Assembly: GCF_009377175.1 (NCBI RefSeq) | Contig: NZ_VJZD01000048.1 | Location: forward strand, 1-46,451 | Length of the DNA stretch: 46,451 nt | From: Streptomyces adustus | GTDB lineage: Bacteria > Actinomycetota > Actinomycetes > Streptomycetales > Streptomycetaceae | Direction: 5' to 3' | In this document: positions 26,833-39,448 of the stretch, piece by piece | How positions within the stretch are numbered: the stretch's first letter is position 1 | How the letters are laid out: each line of letters opens with the position of its first letter | The notes under the pieces: generated by a model | Database searches by the model: none | What the model saw: only the letters and a program-made list of their open reading frames with translations | What the model was told of the DNA's origin: nothing | Made by a program: the position numbers and the translations under genes

Positions 26833-28671
26833 ATGGCGCATGTCTCACGACTTCGACGGCTCGTGTCGGTGGCCGAGCCCTCCGACGTGGTGGCGGCCGC
26901 GCCCCCGGTGCCGCCGCTCGCGGTGTTCCGGCGGTTCTGGCCCTACACCCGCGGCGGACGGCGCTGGTTCGTTCCCGTCGCGCTCTTCACCCTGATCGGC
27001 CCCGGCCTCGACGCCGCCGAGCTCTGGCTTTTCAAGATCCTGGTGGACGACGTGCTCGTCCCCCGTGACATCGGACCGCTGCGGTGGATCGCGCCGACGT
27101 ACCTGGGACTCGTCGTCGGCTCCGGCGTGCTCGGGTTCGCCGACGACATGACGTCCACCTGGGTCGGCGAACACTTCCTGCTGACCCTGCGCTCCGATGT
27201 GTTCCGGCACGTCCAGGGACTGTCGCTCGGCTTCTTCGAACGCCGTCGGCTCGGGGACGTGCTGTCGCGCCTGACCGGCGACGTCGACGCGGTGGAGACC
27301 TTCCTGCTGTCGGGGGTGACGGACGCCCTCTCCTACGTGGTGCGCCTGGGCGTCTTCCTCGGCCTGCTGCTCGCCCTCCAGTGGGAGCTGACCCTGCTCG
27401 CCCTCGTCCTCGTCCCGCTGTTCTGGGCCGCGGCCCGGCACTTCTCCGGGCTCGTCAAGGACGCGTCCCGGGAGCGCAGGCTGCGCAGCGGCTCGATCGG
27501 CGCGGTCGCCGAGGAGGCGCTGGGCAATGTCGCCCTGGTGCAGGCGTACAACCGGCAGGACCGGGAGCAGCGCCGGTTCGAGCGGGAGAACACCGGCCGG
27601 CTCCGGGCCGCGATGGCCTCGGCGCGGATCCACGCCGTCTACGCGCCCGTCGTCGAGCTCATCGAGGTGTGCGGCGTCCTCGCGGTCCTGGCACTGGGCA
27701 CCTGGAAGCTGTCCCAGGGGCAGCTCACGCTGGGCGGTCTGCTGGTCTTCCTGGCGCTGATCGGCAAGCTCTACGGCCCGGTCCGCGGTCTGTCCCGGCT
27801 CGGCACCGCCTTCTACGCGGCGTCCGCCTCGGCGGAACGGATCATCGAACTGCTCGACCAGCGGCCGCAGGTGGTCGAGCCGGCGGCCGCCCGGCGGCTC
27901 GGCCGCGCGCGGGGCGAGGTGGAGTTCGACGGCGTCTCCTTCCGCTATCCCGGCACGTCGTCCTGGGCGCTGTCGGAGGTGTCGTTCCACGTGGCGCCCG
28001 GCGAGACGCTGGCGCTGGTCGGGGCCAGCGGGGCCGGGAAGTCGACGGCCGCCGGGCTCCTGCTGCGCTTCTACGACCCCGACCGGGGCAGCGTCCGCCT
28101 CGACGGGACGGATCTGCGCGAGCTGTGCCTGGCCGACGTGCGGGACAGCGTCGCGGTGGTCCTCCAGGAGACGCTCGTCCTGCACGGCACCGTACGGGAG
28201 AACATCGCCTACGGGCGGCCGGAGGCGACCGAGGCGGAGATCGTCGCGGCGGCCCGCGCCGCCGACGCGCACGAGTTCGTCGAGGCGCTGCCGCAGGGCT
28301 ACGACACCCCGGTCGGCCGGCACGGCCGCGCGCTCTCGGGCGGGCAGTGCCAACGTCTCGCCGTCGCCCGCGCGATGATCAGGGACGCGCCGGTGCTGCT
28401 CCTCGACGAGCCGACCACGGGCCTCGACATGAGCTCGGGCCTACGGATCATGGACCCGTTGCGTCGGCTCATGGCGGGACGGACGACCGTCGTGATCTCC
28501 CACAATCTGCTGACCGTCCGGGACGCCACCCGCATCGTGGTGCTCGACCACGGCCGGGTCGTGGAGAGCGGCACCCATGCCGGTCTGCTCGCCCGCGACG
28601 GCCCGTACGCCCGGCTGCACCGGCTCAACGCCCTGACCGGTTCCGCGCCGCCGGGGGCGGTGCTGTCGTGA
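26833..28671 (+). CDS. ABC transporter half-exporter (membrane domain fused to ATPase)
   Basis: The 612-residue protein has a six-helix type-1 exporter membrane domain (about 35-320) and an ATPase domain from about 360. Visible motifs are Walker A GASGAGKST (about 397-405), Q-loop VVLQETLVLHG, signature ALSGGQCQR (about 500), Walker B VLLLDEPTTGLD (about 520-530) and switch VISHN (about 555). It would work as a homodimer exporting a lipid, peptide or drug. The signature and both Walker motifs are intact. Its stop overlaps a GTG of a Cys/Tyr-rich micro-ORF (GTGA). Confidence 0.92.
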   Translation: MAHVSRLRRLVSVAEPSDVVAAAPPVPPLAVFRRFWPYTRGGRRWFVPVALFTLIGPGLDAAELWLFKILVDDVLVPRDIGPLRWIAPTYLGLVVGSGVLGFADDMTSTWVGEHFLLTLRSDVFRHVQGLSLGFFERRRLGDVLSRLTGDVDAVETFLLSGVTDALSYVVRLGVFLGLLLALQWELTLLALVLVPLFWAAARHFSGLVKDASRERRLRSGSIGAVAEEALGNVALVQAYNRQDREQRRFERENTGRLRAAMASARIHAVYAPVVELIEVCGVLAVLALGTWKLSQGQLTLGGLLVFLALIGKLYGPVRGLSRLGTAFYAASASAERIIELLDQRPQVVEPAAARRLGRARGEVEFDGVSFRYPGTSSWALSEVSFHVAPGETLALVGASGAGKSTAAGLLLRFYDPDRGSVRLDGTDLRELCLADVRDSVAVVLQETLVLHGTVRENIAYGRPEATEAEIVAAARAADAHEFVEALPQGYDTPVGRHGRALSGGQCQRLAVARAMIRDAPVLLLDEPTTGLDMSSGLRIMDPLRRLMAGRTTVVISHNLLTVRDATRIVVLDHGRVVESGTHAGLLARDGPYARLHRLNALTGSAPPGAVLS

Positions 28672-28826
28672 CCGTCCCGCCCCCGGCCGACGGCGGCAGC
28701 GCGGTCCCGGCGGAGGCGGGTGGCCCAGGGGCCTGCGGCGCGTACGGCGCGTACTGCGGGTACTGCGGGTACTGCGCGTACGACACCTGCCCTGTCCCGG
28801 AGGTCAGGTCTTCGGGCCGCCGGTGA
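28668..28826 (+). CDS. Possible Cys/Tyr-rich micro-protein translationally coupled to the ABC exporter
   Basis: GTG 28668 overlaps the exporter stop (GTGA) and opens a 52-residue frame. The second half is CGAYGAYCGYCGYCAYDTC, with Cys and Tyr in a 3-residue rhythm from 9-bp DNA repeats (28739-28781). The last 23 bp overlap the anti-sigma gene on the other strand. The layout, a small Cys-rich peptide after an exporter, resembles a peptide and its transporter, but no maturation enzyme is nearby. The opposite strand also encodes a Pro/Tyr/Gln-rich frame (28625-28786), so the repeat may not be translated in either direction. Confidence 0.3.
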   Translation: MTVPPPADGGSAVPAEAGGPGACGAYGAYCGYCGYCAYDTCPVPEVRSSGRR

Positions 28827-29574
28827 AGTGGCCGGTGGCAAGGACCGTGCCGTCGGGTGCGGTCAGCCGGGCCCCGGTCAGTGTCGTGGCGTCGACGGGG
28901 GCGGCCGTACCCCATTCGCCGTATCCGTTCCGCAGGGCGAAGGTGCCCACCCGGACCGTGCTGCCGTCCGAGCGTTCCAGGGTGCAGCGGACCTGCCCGG
29001 AGTAGGGGGTGCCGGCGTCGGCGAGATCGACGGACATGTAGATCCAGCCGGGCTCGCCGGGGTGGGCGTAGAGGTCGCCGGCCGGGCGGGCGGGGGCCGA
29101 GGCCGAGGTCAGGGAGCCGGTCAGCAGGCGCGACCCGGCCGTCACGGACGAGGACGCGGGCGGGGAGGCCGTGACGTTCTCGACGGCGGTGCCGACCGCC
29201 CACCCCAGGACCCCGAACGCGACGGCGAACGCGGCCACGGCGGACGCGGTCCGCAGCCGGGCGGCCCGCAGTCGGCCCCGGACCGGACCGCGGGCGGGGC
29301 CGACGGTCCGCGGGTGCGGGTCGCCCTCGTGCGCCGTCGCGTCCTTCTCCAGCGCACGCATCACCCGGGTCTCGAAGCCGGGCGGCGGCTCGTGTCCCGG
29401 CAGCAGGCCGATCAGGCCGTCGCCGACCAGGGTCATGTGCCCGACGTACTCCCGGCAGGCGGCGCACCGGTCCAGATGCGCGACGGCCTCCGCCCGTTCC
29501 CGGCCGGGCAGTACGCCCAGGGCCAGCTCGGCGCCTATCTCCCGCAGCCTCTCGCAGGTCACGTCATTGGACAT
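28804..29574 (-). CDS. Zinc-associated anti-sigma factor (RskA/ZAS type)
   Basis: The 256-residue protein has an N-terminal ZAS domain with HLDRCAACREY (HxxxCxxC), one transmembrane helix at about 108-131 (ASAVAAFAVAFGVLGWAVG), and an extracytoplasmic RskA-like domain (GWIYMSVDLADAG, TFALRNGYGEWG). It should hold the ECF sigma factor at the membrane until a signal triggers its release, usually by proteolysis. The ATG at 29574 overlaps the sigma gene by 11 bp, so the pair is co-translated. Confidence 0.9.
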   Translation of the reverse strand: MSNDVTCERLREIGAELALGVLPGRERAEAVAHLDRCAACREYVGHMTLVGDGLIGLLPGHEPPPGFETRVMRALEKDATAHEGDPHPRTVGPARGPVRGRLRAARLRTASAVAAFAVAFGVLGWAVGTAVENVTASPPASSSVTAGSRLLTGSLTSASAPARPAGDLYAHPGEPGWIYMSVDLADAGTPYSGQVRCTLERSDGSTVRVGTFALRNGYGEWGTAAPVDATTLTGARLTAPDGTVLATGHFTGGPKT

Positions 29575-30241
29575 GGTCCCCTCGATTCGGCGCCGCGAGG
29601 GTGCCGCGCAGCTTGCCCATCGCGGTCCTGATCCGGGTCTTGGCGGTGCCCAGCGGAATCTGCTCCCGGTCGGCGACCTGCCGGGCCGTCATGCCGTAGA
29701 CACCGGCCATCACCAGGGCACGGCCCTGTTCCCGGGGCAGCCGGGCCACGGCGGCCCGCAGCCGGGACGAGGCCTCGTCGGCCAGCGCCCACTGCTCGGG
29801 GGTCTCGGTCACGGCGTCGAGGAGCGCGTCCAGGTCCTCGGGCGCCACCGGTTCGGCGCGCCGGGCGCGGACGGCGTCGATGGCGAGGTTGTGCGCGATC
29901 GTCGTCAGCCAGGTGGTGACCGAGCCCCGGCGGGAGTCGTAGATCTGCGCGTGCCGCCACGCACGCTCGAAGGTCTGCTGGGCGATGTCCTCGGCCAGCT
30001 GGGGGTCCCCGGTGACGGCGATCGCGACACCGAAGACCGTGCGCTGGAACCTCCGTACGAAGGTCACGGCCAGTTCCGGGTCACCGGTGGCCAGCCCGGC
30101 GAGCAGAGCCTCGTCCGGGAGACGGCCCACGGGGAACCGGAAACTCGGCACACCCTTGTATACGGTCCGCCTCCGGCAGGAGATTGCCCGGCCGTCGCGG
30201 AAGATCACCCTTCCATTCTGCTCCGGTCCTCCCGGCGCCAC
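29564..30241 (-). CDS. ECF RNA polymerase sigma factor (SigK-like)
   Basis: The protein has region 2 (LAEDIAQQTFERAWRHAQIYD, then VTTWLTTIAHNLAIDAVRARR) and region 4 (RLPREQGRALVMAGVYGMTARQVADREQIPLGTAKTRI). It is up to 225 residues, but the first 40 are not sigma-like. GTG 30208 or GTG 30151 may be the real start. It overlaps its anti-sigma gene by 11 bp. It lies 55 bp after argR on the same strand, with a hairpin between them, so it should have its own promoter. The target promoters are unknown. Confidence 0.9.
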   Translation of the reverse strand: MAPGGPEQNGRVIFRDGRAISCRRRTVYKGVPSFRFPVGRLPDEALLAGLATGDPELAVTFVRRFQRTVFGVAIAVTGDPQLAEDIAQQTFERAWRHAQIYDSRRGSVTTWLTTIAHNLAIDAVRARRAEPVAPEDLDALLDAVTETPEQWALADEASSRLRAAVARLPREQGRALVMAGVYGMTARQVADREQIPLGTAKTRIRTAMGKLRGTLAAPNRGDHVQ

Positions 30242-30249
30242 GATCCGTC

Positions 30250-30288
30250 GGCGGCCGGCCGCGGCTCGGCGGAGACCGGCCGGCCGCC
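30250..30288 (-). terminator. Hairpin ending the arg operon
   Basis: A 12-bp perfect GC stem (30250-30261 with 30277-30288) around a 15-nt loop begins 8 bp after the argR stop and precedes the sigma factor gene. Confidence 0.7.
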
Positions 30289-30296
30289 CGGCCGAA

Positions 30297-30836
30297 TCAG
30301 TGGCCGTTCTGCGCCAGCCGCAGCAGATGGTCGGCCAGCGCCTGCCCGCCGGTCGGGTTCCGGCTGATCAGCATCAAGGTGTCGTCGCCGGCGATGGTGC
30401 CCAGGATGTCGTGCAGTTCCGCCTGGTCGATCGCCGAGGCCAGGAACTGCGCCGCCCCCGGCGGGGTGCGCAGGACCACGAGGTTGGCGGAGGCCTCCGC
30501 GGAGATCAGCAGCTCCTGGGAGAGGCGCCGCATGCGCTCCTCCTTAGCCGACTCCCCCAGCGGGGCGCGCGGGGTGCGGAAGCCGCCCTCGCTGGGAACC
30601 GCGTAGATCAGGTCGCCGTCGTTGTTGCGGATCTTCACCGCGTTCAGCTCGTCCAGGTCCCGGGAGAGCGTCGCCTGCGTGACGGTCAGCCCGTCGTCGG
30701 CGAGGAGCTTCGCCAACTGGCTCTGGGAGCGCACCGGTTGCCGGTTGAGGATGTCCACGATCCGGCGATGGCGTGCGGTGCGGGTCTGCGGTACGGCCGG
30801 CCCCCCGGTCTGGTCGTGGTCCTGCGCCTGGCTCAT
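30297..30836 (-). CDS. argR: Arginine repressor
   Basis: ArgR represses arginine genes by binding ARG boxes as a hexamer with arginine. The 179-residue protein has the winged helix [20 protein letters not shown] and [15 protein letters not shown]. The C-terminal arginine-binding and oligomerisation domain is recognisable by [14 protein letters not shown], with the paired Asp. ATG 30836 (MSQAQDHD) is preferred to a start that would overlap argD. It ends the argCJBDR unit. Likely targets in this window are the boxes before argH and argC. Confidence 0.95.
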   Translation of the reverse strand: MSQAQDHDQTGGPAVPQTRTARHRRIVDILNRQPVRSQSQLAKLLADDGLTVTQATLSRDLDELNAVKIRNNDGDLIYAVPSEGGFRTPRAPLGESAKEERMRRLSQELLISAEASANLVVLRTPPGAAQFLASAIDQAELHDILGTIAGDDTLMLISRNPTGGQALADHLLRLAQNGH

Positions 30837-30855
30837 CGTCGTCTCATTCCCCGGA

Positions 30856-32039
<1,184 letters not shown>

Positions 32040-32043
<4 letters not shown>

Positions 32044-32941
32044 GCGTTCTCCCCCTCCTCGTCCGGCACGACCATCGTGCCGATGCCTTCGTCCGTGAAG
32101 ATCTCCAGCAGGATCGAGTGCTGGACCCGGCCGTCGATGACGCGGGCGGTGTTCACGCCGTTGCGTACGGCGTGCAGGCAGCCCTCCATCTTCGGCACCA
32201 TGCCGGACGACAGCTCCGGCAGCAGCTTCTCCAGCTGGGCGGCGGTGAGGCGGCTGATCACCTCGTCGCTGTTGGGCCAGTCCTCGTACAGTCCCTCGAC
32301 GTCGGTGAGGACCATGAGGGTCTCGGCCCCCAGTGCAGCAGCGAGTGCCGCAGCCGCCGTATCAGCATTGACGTTGTAGACATGTCCGTCGTCCTGGCTC
32401 CGGGCGATCGAGGAGACGACCGGGATGCGGCCGTCGGCGAGGAGTGCCTCGATGGCGCCCGTGTCGATCGCGGTGATCTCGCCCACCCGCCCGATGTCGA
32501 CCGACTCGCCGTCGATCTCGGGCCGGTGCTTGGTGGCGGTGATGGTGTGCGCGTCCTCGCCGGTGAGGCCGACGGCGAGCGGGCCGTGCTGGTTGAGCAG
32601 CCCGACCAGCTCGCGCTGGACCTGCCCGGCCAGCACCATGCGTACGACGTCCATGGCGTCCTCGGTGGTGACCCGCAGGCCCGCCTTGAACTCGCTGACG
32701 ATGCCGTGCCGGTCGAGGGCCGCGCTGATCTGCGGGCCGCCGCCGTGCACGACGACCGGCTTGAGGCCGGCGTGGTGCAGGAACACGATGTCCTGCGCGA
32801 ACGCGGCCTTCAGCTGCTCGTCGATCATGGCGTTGCCGCCGAACTTGACGACGACGGTCTTGCCGTTGTGCCGGGTCAGCCAGGGCAGCGCCTCGATGAG
32901 GATCTCGGCCTTGGGCAGGGCGGTGTGCTTGCGTGTGGTGC

Positions 32942-32945
<4 letters not shown>
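32040..32945 (-). CDS. argB: Acetylglutamate kinase
   Basis: The enzyme phosphorylates N-acetylglutamate, usually the arginine-inhibited control step. The 301-residue amino-acid kinase has [34 protein letters not shown] and [11 protein letters not shown]. It is the long type with an extended N-terminal helix ([20 protein letters not shown]), the hallmark of arginine-sensitive hexameric enzymes. The start overlaps the argJ stop by 4 bp. Confidence 0.96.
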
Positions 32946-35163
<2,218 letters not shown>

Positions 35164-35172
<9 letters not shown>

Positions 35173-35670
35173 CTCCTGGACGGCCTCCCTGCCGGTGTCC
35201 CGGACGGCACCCGCCGCGGGATCCGTGACGGCAGGCCCCTCGGGATCCCGGTCGGCATCCTTCCCGGACTCCCGGGCGGCAGGCCGCGCGGGCGACATGA
35301 CCCAGCGGGAGACCACGAACGTCACCGGGACCGCCGCCAGGGACGCGGCGAGCGGGGCGAAACGGCTCCCCTGGTGCAGGACGTCGACGATCACGTACAC
35401 GCCCGTCGTGGTGATCAGGAAATTGGCCGCATTCGTCAGCGGGAACAGCAGGAATTTCCGCCAGGTCGGCCGGGTCCGATAGGTGAAGCGCGCATTCAGA
35501 AAGAAAGAACCAGTCATGCTCAGTAAAAATGCAAACACATGAGCGGCCAGATAGGGCAAGAAGATGAGAAACAGAAGGTAAAAACCGTAGTACGTGGCCG
35601 TGTTGATCACACCGATCACGGCGAAGGTGACGAGCTGCCGGCGCACGGGGCGCGGTCTCTTGCCGGGCAT
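35164..35670 (-). CDS. gtrA: GtrA-family membrane protein (putative polyprenyl-sugar flippase)
   Basis: The 168-residue protein has four transmembrane helices (LVTFAVIGVINTATYYGFYL opens the first) and FLNARFTYR, typical of the GtrA/DPMS family. It probably flips polyprenyl-phosphate sugars or anchors the glycosyltransferase. Codon usage is unlike the neighbours: many TTT, CTT, AAT and GCA codons and one TTA at L49 (35524-35526), so local GC drops. A charged tail follows residue 128. The ATG shares one base with the preceding glycosyltransferase stop (TGATG). The stop lies within the argC operator. Confidence 0.87.
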
Positions 35671-36620
35671 CACGGAATCAGGTCCTCCACTCGTCGCACG
35701 TTGGTCGCCTTCACCAGGAAGTGCGGGCGCCGCTTCGCCTCGTAGTAGATCCGGCCCGTGTACTCCCCGATGACCCCCAGCATGGTCATCTGGACCCCGG
35801 AGAGCGCCGTGACGGCGGTGATGACCGTGACATAGCCGGGCGTCTGCACGCCGTTGACCAGCGCGGCACCCACGATCCACGCCGTGTACAGGCCCGCGCA
35901 CAGCAGCAGCGCCATGCCGAGGTAGAGCGCGGCCCGCAGCGGACGGTTGTTGAACGACAGCAGTCCGTCGATCCCGTAGTTGAGCAGGCCCCGCAGGCTC
36001 CACGAGCTGCGGCCGTGCTCGCGCACCGCGTTCTCGTACTCGAAGGTGGTGGCGGCGAAGCCCACCCAGGCGAACAGGCCCTTGGAGAAGCGGTTGTACT
36101 CGCTGAGCGACAGGACCGCGTCCACCACCCGGCGGGACAGCAGCCGGAAGTCACCGGCCCCGTCCACGAGCTCGACGTCGACGAGCCGGTTGACGAACCG
36201 GTAGTACAGCCGGGCGGTGACGGTGCGCAGCACCTTGTCGCCGCTCCTGGTGCGCTTGGCGATGACCTGGTCGAAGCCCTGTTCGCGCAGGTCCACCATG
36301 CGGGTGATCAGTTCGGGCGGATGCTGGAGATCCGAGTCCATGACGACCACGCAGTCCCCCGAGGCGTGGTGCAGACCGGCCAGCAGCGCCGCCTCCTTGC
36401 CGAAGTTCCGGCTGAAGGAGACGTACCGCACGCGGGAGTCCTGGGCCGCCAGGCGCATCAGGACCGCCAGCGTACGGTCGCGGCTGCCGTCGTCGACGTA
36501 CACGAACTCCATGTCGTGCCCGCGTGGCAGGAGCTCCTCCGCGACCCGCTGGACGTGGTCGTGGAAGCGCTCGATGACGTCTTCCTCGTTGTAGCAGGGT
36601 GCGACGATCGAGATGAGCAT
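35670..36620 (-). CDS. GT2 polyprenyl-phosphate glycosyltransferase (GtrB/DPM1-like)
   Basis: The 316-residue enzyme starts with the GT-A block SIVAPCYNEEDVIERF. FVYVDDGSRDRT (metal-binding acidic loop), FSRNFGKEAALLAG and VVMDSDLQHPPE, the DxD-like motif, follow. A C-terminal pair of transmembrane helices (about 232-290) anchors it, as in bactoprenol glucosyltransferases. It probably transfers a sugar from a nucleotide donor to polyprenyl phosphate. GGGGGAGA precedes ATG 36620. It is coupled to gtrA downstream and 23 bp after the YfhO-like gene. Confidence 0.9.
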   Translation of the reverse strand: MLISIVAPCYNEEDVIERFHDHVQRVAEELLPRGHDMEFVYVDDGSRDRTLAVLMRLAAQDSRVRYVSFSRNFGKEAALLAGLHHASGDCVVVMDSDLQHPPELITRMVDLREQGFDQVIAKRTRSGDKVLRTVTARLYYRFVNRLVDVELVDGAGDFRLLSRRVVDAVLSLSEYNRFSKGLFAWVGFAATTFEYENAVREHGRSSWSLRGLLNYGIDGLLSFNNRPLRAALYLGMALLLCAGLYTAWIVGAALVNGVQTPGYVTVITAVTALSGVQMTMLGVIGEYTGRIYYEAKRRPHFLVKATNVRRVEDLIP

Positions 36621-36643
36621 GGTTCTCCCCCTGTGGCGCGGCG

Positions 36644-39448
36644 TCAGAGCGCCACTCGTGCGTCGGCGCGGTCGGGTGGTCGGGTGGTCGTCGAAGGTGT
36701 CCTCGCCCGCCGTCCGCGGACGGCGGTGAGCGCGCCGAGCAGGGCCAGTGCCAGCAGCGACACTCCCCCGACCGCGGCACCCAGGCGCAGCCCGGGCGGA
36801 TGGAACGTGCAGGTGAGGCTGGTCGAGGTGCCGTCGAGCGGGACGCCGATCAGCCCGTGGTAGCTCTCGGCGGGTACGGCGTCGGCGGCCCCCGTGGCGC
36901 AGCGCCAGCCGGCGATCCGCGGGACCGCCAGGACCGCGGTCCCGCGGCTGCCCGCGGGGAGCACGGCCCGCACGGTGCCGTCGGAGACGGTCACCTCGGT
37001 GGCACCGGTCGACGTCAGCCGTTCGACCGCGGTGCGCAGCCGGGCGGTGTCCAGGCAGCCGACCGCGCCGTCCGGGACGGTGCTCGTCGCGTCCGGGGAC
37101 AGCTCGATCGTGAGGTGTCCGGAGGCGGGCACCCGGCCGAGCCGCTGCATGGCGGCGATCGCGGTGGCGAGGCGGTCGGAGCGGAAGCGTCCGGTCGGGG
37201 CCGTCTCCGGGGCACCGGCGAGGCGGGCGGTGCCCGAGAGGTGCGGTGCCCACAGGTAGACCTCGCTGCCGGGGCGGCAGCGGGCGGTGATCGTCGGCCG
37301 CGGCCCCTTGGTCCCGGCGGCGACCGGGCCGAGGCGCACGCCGAAGCGCGCCGGCCTTCCGGCGGCGGTGCGCACGGTCAGCCGGGGCACGGTGTAGACG
37401 CGGGCGCCGAGCAGCAGCTCCTGGTTGCGGTACGGGGACGGGCCGAAGCCGGGCCGGTCCGCGCCGGTGCCGGACGGCCGCACCGTGACCAGCGGCGGCA
37501 CCGGCTGCCGGGACACGGTGGTGCGGCTGCCGTCCTGGGGGAACCGCTTCTGGTCCGGGTCCGGCGGGGAGTGCACCCGGGCGCCGATGGAGAAGATCGC
37601 GTCCGTGACGGCGTTGTCCAGGCTCTGGAGGCTGCGGCCCCGCGAGGTCCAGCCGTCCCCGAGGGCGGTGAGGGTGCGGCTGAGGACGTCGGAGGTGAGG
37701 CTGCTGTAGTACTGGGCGCCCTGGCCGCCCACCTCCATCGGGTCGTTGGCGACGGTCTGCTCCCGGCCCGGATCGGTGCGGTAGCGGGGCCAGCCGTCGG
37801 CCGCGGCGATCAGCTCCGCCTGGGTCTGCCTGCGGGCGCCCCAGGGGCTGTGGTCGTCCATGCGGGTGGCCCGCGACCTCGTGGCCACCGCGGAGGTGGC
37901 GGCGGCCTCGCCGAACTGCCCGCCGAGCAGCAGCACCGCGGCCAGCCCGGCCAGGACGGCGCGGCGGCGGCCGCCCGGGCGGGGAGCGCCACTCGGAAGG
38001 GGAGGGCCGTCCGTGCCGTCCGTGTCGCCCGTGCCCCCCGTGCCGCCTGTGCCGCCTGTGCCGCCCGGGGCCTCCGCGCGGCCCAGCAGGGCCAGGCCGG
38101 TTAGCGCCGCCAGGGCGGCGAGCACGGCGATCGGCAGGGTGAAGGAGTGGCGCGCGGGCATGCTGCCCGCCGCCCCGGCCATGACCAGGGCGAGCAGCCC
38201 GCCCGCCGCGAACAGCGCGCGCGGACCGGGCGGACCGTAGGACAGCGAGGTCCACGCGGCGATCACCAGCAGCCCGCACAGCACGAAGGCCTGCCGGTAC
38301 GCGCTGCCCTGCGGGGTGGCGAAGGCGTGCCAGACCAGGTGGGTCGGCTCCCAGCGCATCGACAGGGTCATCGCCACCACCAGCAGCGTCCACCCGCCGC
38401 GCACCCGCCGGGGAACCGCCCGGTGGAAGGGCAGGGCGAGGGCGAGCAGCAGGGCCGCGGTGCCCACGTAGACGGCCGGGTTGCTGAAGCTGTACGACGT
38501 CGGCAGCAGGTGGGCCAGCAGGTACTCGAAGGCCAGCGGCCGGAACTCGGTGACCCGGCCCGGATAGGCGTGCCTGGTCCCGAAGTAGACGACGACCACC
38601 AGGGGTGCGGCCAGACCGATGCCGAGCACGGTGCCGCGTACCGCCCGGCCCACCGCCGCGAGCAGCCGCCGTGGCGGGAGGCCGGACAGCGACAGCCGCA
38701 GCAGCAGCACCAGACCGGCGCCGAGGGTGGCCATGTACGCCGTGTAGAAGTTGGCGATCCAGGCCAGGGCCACGACCAGCGCCCCGAGCACCGGCCGCCT
38801 GCCGTGCAGCGCCCATTCGCCGACCAGGCACAGCAGCGGCAGGGCGATGAGTCCGTCGAGCCACATCGGGTTGACCGCGGCCATCAGCACGCTCCAGCCG
38901 CACAGGGCGTAGGAGGCACCGAGCAGTCCCGCGGCCCACCAGCGGCCGGGCCGCAGGGCGAGCAGCAGCCAGGCCATGGCCGCGCCGGCGCAGGCCGTCT
39001 TCAGCACGGTGATCACGTAGACCGCGAGGTCGATCTCGTCCCGCGGGAAGACCGCCACCAGCAGGGCGAACGGGCTGCTCAGATAGGTGCCGAGGTCGGG
39101 CAGGAAGCTGGAGCCGAACCCGGACTGCCAGTTCATCAGCAGGCCGCCGTCGGCCCGGCCGTGCAGCAGGTCCCACAGGTGCGCGTGGAACGGGACGTAC
39201 TGGTTGCCCAGGTCGCTGACGTTGCGGGCGCGCGGCCCGAAGGGGTAGCTGCGCGCCACGACGTCGCCGGTGCAGGACACGAGGACCGCGACGGCCGCCG
39301 CGAGCAGGGCGGCGGCCTGTTCCGGCCGGACGGCCGGGCGGGGCGGCCGAAGCCGGAACCCGAACCGGAATCGGGGCGGCCGGCCGGACCGCGGTGGGCC
39401 GGACGGTGCAAGTGCGGTCGGCGGCTCCGGAGAGACGGTCGGTTTCAC
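36644..39448 (-). CDS. YfhO-family membrane glycosyltransferase-like protein
   Basis: The 934-residue protein has about a dozen transmembrane helices (residues about 50-460 in the first block), a Gly/Thr repeat linker (GGTGGTGGTGGTGDTDGTDG), another helix, a long extracytoplasmic domain, and a last helix near the C-terminus. DLGNQYVPFHAHLWDLL and FGSSFLPDLGTYLSSPF resemble YfhO, which adds sugars from lipid carriers to wall polymers. GTG 39448 is chosen because GGAG lies 6 nt upstream; the frame is open to 39562. It precedes GT2 and gtrA on the same strand, forming one glycosylation set. Confidence 0.85.
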   Translation of the reverse strand: MKPTVSPEPPTALAPSGPPRSGRPPRFRFGFRLRPPRPAVRPEQAAALLAAAVAVLVSCTGDVVARSYPFGPRARNVSDLGNQYVPFHAHLWDLLHGRADGGLLMNWQSGFGSSFLPDLGTYLSSPFALLVAVFPRDEIDLAVYVITVLKTACAGAAMAWLLLALRPGRWWAAGLLGASYALCGWSVLMAAVNPMWLDGLIALPLLCLVGEWALHGRRPVLGALVVALAWIANFYTAYMATLGAGLVLLLRLSLSGLPPRRLLAAVGRAVRGTVLGIGLAAPLVVVVYFGTRHAYPGRVTEFRPLAFEYLLAHLLPTSYSFSNPAVYVGTAALLLALALPFHRAVPRRVRGGWTLLVVAMTLSMRWEPTHLVWHAFATPQGSAYRQAFVLCGLLVIAAWTSLSYGPPGPRALFAAGGLLALVMAGAAGSMPARHSFTLPIAVLAALAALTGLALLGRAEAPGGTGGTGGTGGTGDTDGTDGPPLPSGAPRPGGRRRAVLAGLAAVLLLGGQFGEAAATSAVATRSRATRMDDHSPWGARRQTQAELIAAADGWPRYRTDPGREQTVANDPMEVGGQGAQYYSSLTSDVLSRTLTALGDGWTSRGRSLQSLDNAVTDAIFSIGARVHSPPDPDQKRFPQDGSRTTVSRQPVPPLVTVRPSGTGADRPGFGPSPYRNQELLLGARVYTVPRLTVRTAAGRPARFGVRLGPVAAGTKGPRPTITARCRPGSEVYLWAPHLSGTARLAGAPETAPTGRFRSDRLATAIAAMQRLGRVPASGHLTIELSPDATSTVPDGAVGCLDTARLRTAVERLTSTGATEVTVSDGTVRAVLPAGSRGTAVLAVPRIAGWRCATGAADAVPAESYHGLIGVPLDGTSTSLTCTFHPPGLRLGAAVGGVSLLALALLGALTAVRGRRARTPSTTTRPPDRADARVAL

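Noticed and set aside
28625..28786. Minus-strand Pro/Tyr/Gln-rich frame (SYAQYPQYPQYAPY)
   Set aside because: It overlaps the exporter 3' end, starts from a weak GTG, and is the complement of the 9-bp repeats. Kept only as a caveat to the plus-strand micro-ORF.
37995..38060. 9-bp repeats as a regulatory satellite
   Set aside because: They encode the in-frame Gly/Thr linker of the YfhO-like protein.
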